DNA from: Labia minor
Lineage: Eukaryota; Arthropoda; Insecta; Dermaptera; Spongiphoridae
NCBI GenBank assembly: GCA_963082975.1
Contig: CAUJBJ010000027.1
Location: 62,001-126,000 of the forward strand
Length of the DNA: 64,000 nucleotides
Direction: 5' to 3'
The notes under the pieces are model-generated. The model did no database searches and had not been told where the DNA came from. It saw nothing but the letters and a program-made list of their open reading frames with translations. Shown one piece after another: positions 12,078 through 24,795 of the stretch. The position numbers were made by a program, and so were the translations under genes. Numbering within the stretch: position 1 is the first letter of the stretch; each line of letters starts with the position of its first letter.

Positions 12078-14813
12078 CAAATATGAATTTATTCTTCATT
12101 AGAATCAGAAAATGAATAAAATAAAATAAAAAAGATAATTTTATCCCTCGTATTTAAAAAAGTAGGATTTTCCCTTTAATATTTGATCAAAATCACACTT
12201 TTCCGTAAGAATTCAATGAAAATATTTAAGAAATCGATCAAATATGAATTTATTCTTCATTAGAATCAGAAAATGAATAAAATAAAAATAAAGGATAATT
12301 TTGTCCCTCGTATTTAAAAAAGTAGGATTTTCCCTTTAATATTTGAACAAAATAAGACTTTTCCGTAAAAATTCAATGAAAATATTTAAGAAATCGATCA
12401 AATATGAATTTATTCTTCATTAGAATCAGAAAATTAATAAAATAAATTAAAAAAGATAATTTTATCCCTCGTATTTAAAAAAGTAGGATTTTCCCTTTAA
12501 TATTTGAACAAAATCACAGTAATCCGTAAGAATTCAATGAAAATATTTAAGAAATCGATCAAATATGAAATTATTATTCATTAGAATCAGAAAATTAATA
12601 AAATAAAATATAAAAGTTATCTTTATCCCTCGTATTTAAAAAAGTAGGATTTTCCCTTTAATATTTGAACAAAATCACAATAATCCGTAAGAATTCAATG
12701 AAAATATTTAAGAAATCGATCAAATATGAATTTATTCTTCAATAGAATCAGAAAATTAATAAAATAAAATATAAAAGATAATTTTATCCCTCGTATTTAA
12801 AAAAGTAGGATTTTCCCTTTAATATTTAAACAAAATCAGAATTTTCAGTAAGAATTCAATGAAAATATTTAAGAAATCGATCAAATATGAATTTATTCTT
12901 CAATAGAATCAGAAAATTAATAAAATAAAATATAAAAGATAATTTTATCCCTCGTATTTAAAAAAGTAGGATTTTCCCTTTAATATTTGAACAAAATCAC
13001 ACTAATCCGTAAGAATTCAATGAAAATATTTAAGAAATCGATCAAATATGAATTTATTCTTCATTAGAATCAGAAAATTTATAAAATAAAATAAAAAAGA
13101 TAATTTTATTCCTCGTATTTAAAAAAGTAGGATTTTCCCTTTAATATTTGATCAAAATCACACTTTTCCGTAAGAATTCAATGAAAATATTTAAGAAATC
13201 GATCAAATATGAATTTATTCTTCATTAGAATCAGAAAATGAATAAAATAAAATATAAAAGATAATTTTGTCCCTCGTATTTAAAAAAGTAGGATTTTCCC
13301 TTTAATATTTGAACAAAATCACAATAATCCGTAAGAATTCAATGAAAATATTTAAGAAATCGATCAAATATGAATTTATTCTTCATTAGAATCAGAAAAT
13401 TAATAAAATAAAATAAAAAAGATAATTTTATCCCTCGTATTTAAAAAAGTAGGATTTTCCCTTTAATATTTGAACAAAATCACAATAATCCGTAAGAATT
13501 CAATGAAAATATTTAAGAAATCGATCAAATATGAATTTATTCTTCAATAGAATCAGAAAATTAATAAAATAAAATATAAAAGATAATTTTATCCCTCGTA
13601 TTTAAAAAAGTAGGATTTTCCCTTTAATATTTGAACAAAATCAGAATTTTCCGTAAGAATTCAATGAAAATATTTAAGAAATCGATCAAATATGAATTTA
13701 TTCTTCAATAGAATCAGAAAATTAATAAAATAAAATATAAAAGATAATTTTATCCCTCGTATTTAAAAAAGTAGGATTTTCCCTTTAATATTTGAATAAA
13801 ATCACAGTAATCCGTAAGAATTCAATGAAAATATTTAAGAAATCGATCAAATATGAATTTATTCTTCATTAGAATCAGAAAATTAATAAAATAAAATATA
13901 AAAGATAATTTTATCCCTCGTATTTAAAAAAGTAGGATTTTCCCTTTAATATTTGAACAAAATCACAATAATCCGTAAGAATTCAATGAAAATATTTAAG
14001 AAATCGATCAAATATGAATTTATTCTTCAATAGAATCAGAAAATTAATAAAATAAAATATAAAAGATAATTTTATCCCTCGTATTTAAAAAAGTAGGATT
14101 TTCCCTTTAATATTTGAACAAAATCAGAATTTTCCGTAAGAATTCAATGAAAATATTTAAGAAATCGATCAAATATGAATTTATTCTTCAATAGAATCAG
14201 AAAATTAATAAAATAAAATATAAAAGATAATTTTATCCCTCGTATTTAAAAAAGTAGGATTTTCCCTTTAATATTTGAACAAAATCAGAATTTTCCGTAA
14301 GAATTCAATGAAAATATTTAAGAAATCGATCAAATATGAATTTATTCTTCAATAGAATCAGAAAATTAATAAAATAAAATATAAAAGATAATTTTATCCC
14401 TCGTATTTAAAAAAGTAGGATTTTCCCTTTAATATTTGAACAAAATCACAGTAATCCGTAAGAATTCAATGAAAATATTTAAGAAATCGATCAAATATGA
14501 ATTTATTCTTCATTAGAATCAGAAAATTAATAAAATAAAATAAAAAAGATAATTTTATCCCTCGTATTTAAAAAAGTAGGATTTTCCCTTTAATATTTGA
14601 ACAAAATCAGACTTTTCCGTAAGAATTCAATGAAAATATTTAAGAAATCGATCAAATATGAATTTATTCTTCATTAGAATCAGAAAATTAATAAAATAAA
14701 ATAAAAAAGATAATTTTATCCCTCGTATTTAAAAAAGTAGGATTTTCCCTTTAATATTTGAACAAAATCAGACTTTTCCGTAAGAATTCAATGAAAATAT
14801 TTAAGAAATCGAT
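12078..14813 (+). repeat. HOR segment 4: 17-monomer unit, first copy of the H-to-Q order
   Basis: Monomers 76-92 read H-I-J-K-L-M-N-O-P-B-Q-A-B-B-D-G-G. This is the core 17-monomer HOR, except that D-G-G replaces C-R-G at the end. The I copy (monomer 77) lost one base in the A/T stretch near 12287 and has an AATAAGACTT substitution near 12352. The K copy has a private GTTATC substitution near 12616. Monomers 78-89 (12399-14330) correspond to monomers 98-109 (15619-17550), at an offset of 3,220 bp. Confidence 0.88.
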
Positions 14814-17800
14814 CAAATATGAATTTATTCTTCATTAGAATCAGAAAATGAATAAAATAAAATAAAAAAGATAATTTTATCCCTCGTATTTAAAAAAGTA
14901 GGATTTTCCCTTTAATATTTGAACAAAATCAGACTTTTCCGTAAAAATTCAATGAAAATATTTAAGAAATCGATCAAATATGAATTTATTCTTCATTAGA
15001 ATCAGAAAATTAATAAAATAAATTAAAAAAGATAATTTTATCCCTCGTATTTAAAAAAGTAGGATTTTCCCTTTAATATTTGAACAAAATCACAGTAATC
15101 CGTAAGAATTCAATGAAAATATTTAAGAAATCGATCAAATATGAAATTATTATTCATTAGAATCAGAAAATTAATAAAATAAAATATAAAAGATATCTTT
15201 ATCCCTCGTATTTAAAAAAGTAGGATTTTCCCTTTAATATTTGAACAAAATCACAATAATCCGTAAGAATTCAATGAAAATATTTAAGAAATCGATCAAA
15301 TATGAATTTATTCTTCAATAGAATCAGAAAATTAATAAAATAAAATATAAAAGATAATTTTATCCCTCGTATTTAAAAAAGTAGGATTTTCCCTTTAATA
15401 TTTAAACAAAATCAGAATTTTCAGTAAGAATTCAATGAAAATATTTAAGAAATCGATCAAATATGAATTTATTCTTCAATAGAATCAGAAAATTAATAAA
15501 ATAAAATAAAAAAGATAATTTTATCCCTCGTATTTAAAAAAGTAGGATTTTCCCTTTAATATTTGAACAAAATCAGACTTTTCCGTAAAAATTCAATGAA
15601 AATATTTAAGAAATCGATCAAATATGAATTTATTCTTCATTAGAATCAGAAAATTAATAAAATAAATTAAAAAAGATAATTTTATCCCTCGTATTTAAAA
15701 AAGTAGGATTTTCCCTTTAATATTTGAACAAAATCACAGTAATCCGTAAGAATTCAATGAAAATATTTAAGAAATCGATCAAATATGAAATTATTATTCA
15801 TTAGAATCAGAAAATTAATAAAATAAAATATAAAAGATATCTTTATCCCTCGTATTTAAAAAAGTAGGATTTTCCCTTTAATATTTGAACAAAATCACAA
15901 TAATCCGTAAGAATTCAATGAAAATATTTAAGAAATCGATCAAATATGAATTTATTCTTCAATAGAATCAGAAAATTAATAAAATAAAATATAAAAGATA
16001 ATTTTATCCCTCGTATTTAAAAAAGTAGGATTTTCCCTTTAATATTTAAACAAAATCAGAATTTTCAGTAAGAATTCAATGAAAATATTTAAGAAATCGA
16101 TCAAATATGAATTTATTCTTCAATAGAATCAGAAAATTAATAAAATAAAATATAAAAGATAATTTTATCCCTCGTATTTAAAAAAGTAGGATTTTCCCTT
16201 TAATATTTGAACAAAATCACACTAATCCGTAAGAATTCAATGAAAATATTTAAGAAATCGATCAAATATGAATTTATTCTTCATTAGAATCAGAAAATTT
16301 ATAAAATAAAATAAAAAAGATAATTTTATTCCTCGTATTTAAAAAAGTAGGATTTTCCCTTTAATATTTGATCAAAATCACACTTTTCCGTAAGAATTCA
16401 ATGAAAATATTTAAGAAATCGATCAAATATGAATTTATTCTTCATTAGAATCAGAAAATGAATAAAATAAAATATAAAAGATAATTTTGTCCCTCGTATT
16501 TAAAAAAGTAGGATTTTCCCTTTAATATTTGAACAAAATCACAATAATCCGTAAGAATTCAATGAAAATATTTAAGAAATCGATCAAATATGAATTTATT
16601 CTTCATTAGAATCAGAAAATTAATAAAATAAAATAAAAAAGATAATTTTATCCCTCGTATTTAAAAAAGTAGGATTTTCCCTTTAATATTTGAACAAAAT
16701 CACAATAATCCGTAAGAATTCAATGAAAATATTTAAGAAATCGATCAAATATGAATTTATTCTTCAATAGAATCAGAAAATTAATAAAATAAAATATAAA
16801 AGATAATTTTATCCCTCGTATTTAAAAAAGTAGGATTTTCCCTTTAATATTTGAACAAAATCAGAATTTTCCGTAAGAATTCAATGAAAATATTTAAGAA
16901 ATCGATCAAATATGAATTTATTCTTCAATAGAATCAGAAAATTAATAAAATAAAATATAAAAGATAATTTTATCCCTCGTATTTAAAAAAGTAGGATTTT
17001 CCCTTTAATATTTGAATAAAATCACAGTAATCCGTAAGAATTCAATGAAAATATTTAAGAAATCGATCAAATATGAATTTATTCTTCATTAGAATCAGAA
17101 AATTAATAAAATAAAATATAAAAGATAATTTTATCCCTCGTATTTAAAAAAGTAGGATTTTCCCTTTAATATTTGAACAAAATCACAATAATCCGTAAGA
17201 ATTCAATGAAAATATTTAAGAAATCGATCAAATATGAATTTATTCTTCAATAGAATCAGAAAATTAATAAAATAAAATATAAAAGATAATTTTATCCCTC
17301 GTATTTAAAAAAGTAGGATTTTCCCTTTAATATTTGAACAAAATCAGAATTTTCCGTAAGAATTCAATGAAAATATTTAAGAAATCGATCAAATATGAAT
17401 TTATTCTTCAATAGAATCAGAAAATTAATAAAATAAAATATAAAAGATAATTTTATCCCTCGTATTTAAAAAAGTAGGATTTTCCCTTTAATATTTGAAC
17501 AAAATCAGAATTTTCCGTAAGAATTCAATGAAAATATTTAAGAAATCGATCAAATATGAATTTATTCTTCAATAGAATCAGAAAATTAATAAAATAAAAT
17601 ATAAAAGATAATTTTATCCCTCGTATTTAAAAAAGTAGGATTTTCCCTTTAATATTTGAACAAAATCAGACTTTTCCGTAAGAATTCAATGAAAATATTT
17701 AAGAAATCGATCAAATATGAATTTATTCTTCATTAGAATCAGAAAATTAATAAAATAAAATAAAAAAGATAATTTTATCCCTCGTATTTAAAAAAGTAGG

Positions 17801-18033
17801 ATTTTCCCTTTAATATTTGAACAAAATCACAGTAATCCGTAAGAATTCAATGAAAATATTTAAGAAATCGATCAAATATGAATTTATTCTTCATTAGAAT
17901 CAGAAAATTAATAAAATAAAATAAAAAAGATAATTTTATCCCTCGTATTTAAAAAAGTAGGATTTTCCCTTTAATATTTGAACAAAATCAGACTTTTCCG
18001 TAAGAATTCAATGAAAATATTTAAGAAATCGAT
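14814..18033 (+). repeat. HOR segment 5: 20-monomer unit containing a 4-monomer duplication
   Basis: Monomers 93-112 read (H/I)-J-K-L-(B/I)-J-K-L-M-N-O-P-B-Q-A-B-B-C-R-G. The two bracketed monomers are hybrids. Monomer 93 has an H-like front (G37 A52, no G56 or G66) with the I tail and A132. Monomer 97 has A22 A52 with the I tail and A132. The four-monomer blocks 14814-15457 and 15458-16101 are therefore a tandem duplication of about 644 bp each, whose endpoints lie inside I-type monomers. The rest is the standard HOR order. Confidence 0.87.
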
Positions 18034-20288
18034 CAAATATGAATTTATTCTTCATTAGAATCAGAAAATGAATAAAATAAAATAAAAAAGATAATTTTAT
18101 CCCTCGTATTTAAAAAAGTAGGATTTTCCCTTTAATATTTGATCAAAATCACACTTTTCCGTAAGAATTCAATGAAAATATTTAAGAAATCGATCAAATA
18201 TGAATTTATTCTTCATTAGAATCAGAAAATGAATAAAATAAAATATAAAGGATAATTTTGTCCCTCGTATTTAAAAAAGTAGGATTTTCCCTTTAATATT
18301 TGAATAAAATCAGACTTTTCCGTAAAAATTCAATGAAAATATTTAAGAAATCGATCAAATATGAATTTATTCTTCATTAGAATCAGAAAATTAATAAAAT
18401 AAATTAAAAAAGATAATTTTATCCCTCGTATTTAAAAAAGTAGGATTTTCCCTTTAATATTTGAACAAAATCACAGTAATCCGTAAGAATTCAATGAAAA
18501 TATTTAAGAAATCGATCAAATATGAAATTATTATTCATTAGAATCAGAAAATTAATAAAATAAAATATAAAAGATATCTTTATCCCTCGTATTTAAAAAA
18601 GTAGGATTTTCCCTTTAATATTTGAACAAAATCACAATAATCCGTAAGAATTCAATGAAAATATTTAAGAAATCGATCAAATATGAATTTATTCTTCAAT
18701 AGAATCAGAAAATTAATAAAATAAAATATAAAAGATAATTTTATCCCTCGTATTTAAAAAAGTAGGATTTTCCCTTTAATATTTAAACAAAATCAGAATT
18801 TTCAGTAAGAATTCAATGAAAATATTTAAGAAATCGATCAAATATGAATTTATTCTTCAATAGAATCAGAAAATTAATAAAATAAAATATAAAAGATAAT
18901 TTTATCCCTCGTATTTAAAAAAGTAGGATTTTCCCTTTAATATTTGAACAAAATCACACTAATCCGTAAGAATTCAATGAAAATATTTAAGAAATCGATC
19001 AAATATGAATTTATTCTTCATTAGAATCAGAAAATTTATAAAATAAAATAAAAAAGATAATTTTATTCCTCGTATTTAAAAAAGTAGGATTTTCCCTTTA
19101 ATATTTGATCAAAATCACACTTTTCCGTAAGAATTCAATGAAAATATTTAAGAAATCGATCAAATATGAATTTATTCTTCATTAGAATCAGAAAATGAAT
19201 AAAATAAAATATAAAAGATAATTTTGTCCCTCGTATTTAAAAAAGTAGGATTTTCCCTTTAATATTTGAACAAAATCACAATAATCCGTAAGAATTCAAT
19301 GAAAATATTTAAGAAATCGATCAAATATGAATTTATTCTTCATTAGAATCAGAAAATTAATAAAATAAAATATAAAAGATAATTTTATCCCTCGTATTTA
19401 AAAAAGTAGGATTTTCCCTTTAATATTTGAACAAAATCAGAATTTTCCGTAAGAATTCAATGAAAATATTTAAGAAATCGATCAAATATGAATTTATTCT
19501 TCAATAGAATCAGAAAATTAATAAAATAAAATATAAAAGATAATTTTATCCCTCGTATTTAAAAAAGTAGGATTTTCCCTTTAATATTTGAACAAAATCA
19601 GAATTTTCCGTAAGAATTCAATGAAAATATTTAAGAAATCGATCAAATATGAATTTATTCTTCAATAGAATCAGAAAATTAATAAAATAAAATATAAAAG
19701 ATAATTTTATCCCTCGTATTTAAAAAAGTAGGATTTTCCCCTTTAATATTTGAACAAAATCAGAATTTTCCGTAAGAATTCAATGAAAATATTTAAGAAA
19801 TCGATCAAATATGAATTTATTCTTCAATAGAATCAGAAAATTAATAAAATAAAATATAAAAGATAATTTTATCCCTCGTATTTAAAAAAGTAGGATTTTC
19901 CCTTTAATATTTGAACAAAATCACAGTAATCCGTAAGAATTCAATGAAAATATTTAAGAAATCGATCAAATATGAATTTATTCTTCATTAGAATCAGAAA
20001 ATTAATAAAATAAAATAAAAAAGATAATTTTATCCCTCGTATTTAAAAAAGTAGGATTTTCCCTTTAATATTTGAACAAAATCAGACTTTTCCGTAAGAA
20101 TTCAATGAAAATATTTAAGAAATCGATCAAATATGAATTTATTCTTCATTAGAATCAGAAAATTAATAAAATAAAATAAAAAAGATAATTTTATCCCTCG
20201 TATTTAAAAAAGTAGGATTTTCCCTTTAATATTTGAACAAAATCAGACTTTTCCGTAAGAATTCAATGAAAATATTTAAGAAATCGAT
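18034..20288 (+). repeat. HOR segment 6: 14-monomer unit
   Basis: Monomers 113-126 read H-I-J-K-L-M-N-O-(P/B)-B-B-D-G-G. Relative to the 17-mer, the stretch P-B-Q-A has contracted to a hybrid with a T22 front and a B tail. The I copy (monomer 114) uniquely carries T111 (near 18304). Monomer 123 has an extra C in the CCCC run near 19740. Confidence 0.87.
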
Positions 20289-23200
20289 CAAATATGAATT
20301 TATTCTTCATTAGAATCAGAAAATGAATAAAATAAAATAAAAAAGATAATTTTATCCCTCGTATTTAAAAAAGTAGGATTTTCCCTTTAATATTTGATCA
20401 AAATCACACTTTTCCGTAAGAATTCAATGAAAATATTTAAGAAATCGATCAAATATGAATTTATTCTTCATTAGAATCAGAAAATGAATAAAATAAAATA
20501 TAAAGGATAATTTTGTCCCTCGTATTTAAAAAAGTAGGATTTTCCCTTTAATATTTGAACAAAATCAGACTTTTCCGTAAAAATTCAATGAAAATATTTA
20601 AGAAATCGATCAAATATGAATTTATTCTTCATTAGAATCAGAAAATTAATAAAATAAATTAAAAAAGATAATTTTATCCCTCGTTTTAAAAAAGTAGGAT
20701 TTTCCCTTTAATATTTGAACAAAATCACAATAATCCGTAAGAATTCAATGAAAATATTTAAGAAATCGATCAAATATGAATTTATTCTTCAATAGAATCA
20801 GAAAATTAATAAAATAAAATATAAAAGATAATTTTATCCCTCGTATTTAAAAAAGTAGGATTTTCCCTTTAATATTTGAACAAAATCAGAATTTTCCGTA
20901 AGAATTCAATGAAAATATTTAAGAAATCGATCAAATATGAATTTATTCTTCAATAGAATCAGAAAATTAATAAAATAAAATATAAAAGATAATTTTATCC
21001 CTCGTATTTAAAAAAGTAGGATTTTCCCTTTAATATTTGAACAAAATCAGAATTTTCCGTAAGAATTCAATGAAAATATTTAAGAAATCGATCAAATATG
21101 AATTTATTCTTCAATAGAATCAGAAAATTAATAAAATAAAATATAAAAGATAATTTTATCCCTCGTATTTAAAAAAGTAGGATTTTCCCTTTAATATTTG
21201 AACAAAATCAGACTTTTCCGTAAGAATTCAATGAAAATATTTAATAAATCGATCAAATATGAATTTATTCTTCAATAGAATCAGAAAATTAATAAAATAA
21301 AATATAAAAGATAATTTTATCCCTCGTATTTAAAAAAGTAGGATTTTCCCTTTAATATTTGAACAAAATCACAGTAATCCGTAAGAATTCAATGAAAATA
21401 TTTAAGAAATCGATCAAATATGAATTTATTCTTCATTAGAATCAGAAAATTAATAAAATAAAATATAAAAGATATCTTTATCCCTCGTATTTAAAAAAGT
21501 AGGATTTTCCCTTTAATATTTGAACAAAATCACAATAATCCGTAAGAATTCAATGAAAATATTTAAGAAATCGATCAAATATGAATTTATTCTTCAATAG
21601 AATCAGAAAATTAATAAAATAAAATATAAAAGATAATTTTATCCCTCGTATTTAAAAAAGTAGGATTTTCCCTTTAATATTTAAACAAAATCAGAATTTT
21701 CAGTAAGAATTCAATGAAAATATTTAAGAAATCGATCAAATATGAATTTATTCTTCAATAGAATCAGAAAATTAATAAAATAAAATATAAAAGATAATTT
21801 TATCCCTCGTATTTAAAAAAGTAGGATTTTCCCTTTAATATTTGAACAAAATCACACTAATCCGTAAGAATTCAATGAAAATATTTAAGAAATCGATCAA
21901 ATATGAATTTATTCTTCATTAGAATCAGAAAATTTATAAAATAAAATAAAAAAGATAATTTTATTCCTCGTATTTAAAAAAGTAGGATTTTCCCTTTAAT
22001 ATTTGATCAAAATCACACTTTTCCGTAAGAATTCAATGAAAATATTTAAGAAATCGATCAAATATGAATTTATTCTTCATTAGAATCAGAAAATGAATAA
22101 AATAAAATATAAAAGATAATTTTGTCCCTCGTATTTAAAAAAGTAGGATTTTCCCTTTAATATTTGAACAAAATCACAATAATCCGTAAGAATTCAATGA
22201 AAATATTTAAGAAATCGATCAAATATGAATTTATTCTTCATTAGAATCAGAAAATTAATAAAATAAAATAAAAAAGATAATTTTATCCCTCGTATTTAAA
22301 AAAGTAGGATTTTCCCTTTAATATTTGAACAAAATCACAATAATCCGTAAGAATTCAATGAAAATATTTAAGAAATCGATCAAATATGAATTTATTCTTC
22401 AATAGAATCAGAAAATTAATAAAATAAAATATAAAAGATAATTTTATCCCTCGTATTTAAAAAAGTAGGATTTTCCCTTTAATATTTGAACAAAATCAGA
22501 ATTTTCCGTAAGAATTCAATGAAAATATTTAAGAAATCGATCAAATATGAATTTATTCTTCAATAGAATCAGAAAATTAATAAAATAAAATATAAAAGAT
22601 AATTTTATCCCTCGTATTTAAAAAAGTAGGATTTTCCCTTTAATATTTGAATAAAATCACAGTAATCCGTAAGAATTCAATGAAAATATTTAAGAAATCG
22701 ATCAAATATGAATTTATTCTTCATTAGAATCAGAAAATTAATAAAATAAAATATAAAAGATAATTTTATCCCTCGTATTTAAAAAAGTAGGATTTTCCCT
22801 TTAATATTTGAACAAAATCACAATAATCCGTAAGAATTCAATGAAAATATTTAAGAAATCGATCAAATATGAATTTATTCTTCAATAGAATCAGAAAATT
22901 AATAAAATAAAATATAAAAGATAATTTTATCCCTCGTATTTAAAAAAGTAGGATTTTCCCTTTAATATTTGAACAAAATCAGAATTTTCCGTAAGAATTC
23001 AATGAAAATATTTAAGAAATCGATCAAATATGAATTTATTCTTCAATAGAATCAGAAAATTAATAAAATAAAATATAAAAGATAATTTTATCCCTCGTAT
23101 TTAAAAAAGTAGGATTTTCCCTTTAATATTTGAACAAAATCAGAATTTTCCGTAAGAATTCAATGAAAATATTTAAGAAATCGATCAAATATGAATTTAT

Positions 23201-24795
23201 TCTTCAATAGAATCAGAAAATTAATAAAATAAAATATAAAAGATAATTTTATCCCTCGTATTTAAAAAAGTAGGATTTTCCCTTTAATATTTGAACAAAA
23301 TCAGACTTTTCCGTAAGAATTCAATGAAAATATTTAAGAAATCGATCAAATATGAATTTATTCTTCATTAGAATCAGAAAATTAATAAAATAAAATATAA
23401 AAGATAATTTTATCCCTCGTATTTAAAAAAGTAGGATTTTCCCTTTAATATTTGAACAAAATCACAATAATCCGTAAGAATTCAATGAAAATATTTAAGA
23501 AATCGATCAAATATGAATTTATTCTTCAATAGAATCAGAAAATTAATAAAATAAAATATAAAAGATAATTTTATCCCTCGTATTTAAAAAAGTAGGATTT
23601 TCCCTTTAATATTTGAACAAAATCAGAATTTTCCGTAAGAATTCAATGAAAATATTTAAGAAATCGATCAAATATGAATTTATTCTTCAATAGAATCAGA
23701 AAATTAATAAAATAAAATATAAAAGATAATTTTATCCCTCGTATTTAAAAAAGTAGGATTTTCCCTTTAATATTTAAACAAAATCAGAATTTTCAGTAAG
23801 AATTCAATGAAAATATTTAAGAAATCGATCAAATATGAATTTATTCTTCAATAGAATCAGAAAATTAATAAAATAAAATATAAAAGATAATTTTATCCCT
23901 CGTATTTAAAAAAGTAGGATTTTCCCTTTAATATTTGAACAAAATCACACTAATCCGTAAGAATTCAATGAAAATATTTAAGAAATCGATCAAATATGAA
24001 TTTATTCTTCATTAGAATCAGAAAATTTATAAAATAAAATAAAAAAGATAATTTTATTCCTCGTATTTAAAAAAGTAGGATTTTCCCTTTAATATTTGAT
24101 CAAAATCACACTTTTCCGTAAGAATTCAATGAAAATATTTAAGAAATCGATCAAATATGAATTTATTCTTCATTAGAATCAGAAAATGAATAAAATAAAA
24201 TATAAAAGATAATTTTGTCCCTCGTATTTAAAAAAGTAGGATTTTCCCTTTAATATTTGAACAAAATCACAATAATCCGTAAGAATTCAATGAAAATATT
24301 TAAGAAATCGATCAAATATGAATTTATTCTTCATTAGAATCAGAAAATTAATAAAATAAAATATAAAAGATAATTTTATCCCTCGTATTAAAAAAGTAGG
24401 ATTTTCCCTTTAATATTTGAACAAAATCAGACTTTTCCGTAAGAATTCAATGAAAATATTTAATAAATCGATCAAATATGAATTTATTCTTCAATAGAAT
24501 CAGAAAATTAATAAAATAAAATATAAAAGATAATTTTATCCCCTCGTATTTAAAAAAGTAGGATTTTCCCTTTAATATTTGAACAAAATCACAGTAATCC
24601 GTAAGAATTCAATGAAAATATTTAAGAAATCGATCAAATATGAATTTATTCTTCATTAGAATCAGAAAATTAATAAAATAAAATAAAAAAGATAATTTTA
24701 TCCCTCGTATTTAAAAAAGTAGGATTTTCCCTTTAATATTTGAACAAAATCAGACTTTTCCGTAAGAATTCAATGAAAATATTTAAGAAATCGAT
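20289..24795 (+). repeat. HOR segment 7: rearranged 28-monomer unit
   Basis: Monomers 127-154 read H-I-J*-B-B-C'-D-K'-L-M-N-O-P-B-Q-A-B-B-C-A-B-L-M-N-O-(A/C')-D-G. J* (near 20680) lost one base in TCGTTTTAAAA and has an A-type tail. K' (21415-21575) has the GATATC variant of K but lacks its A11 and A17, so it is a recombinant. L-M-N-O occurs twice in this unit (monomers 135-138 and 148-151), which indicates duplication of part of the HOR. The last monomers already show the indel-rich character of the next segment. Confidence 0.85.
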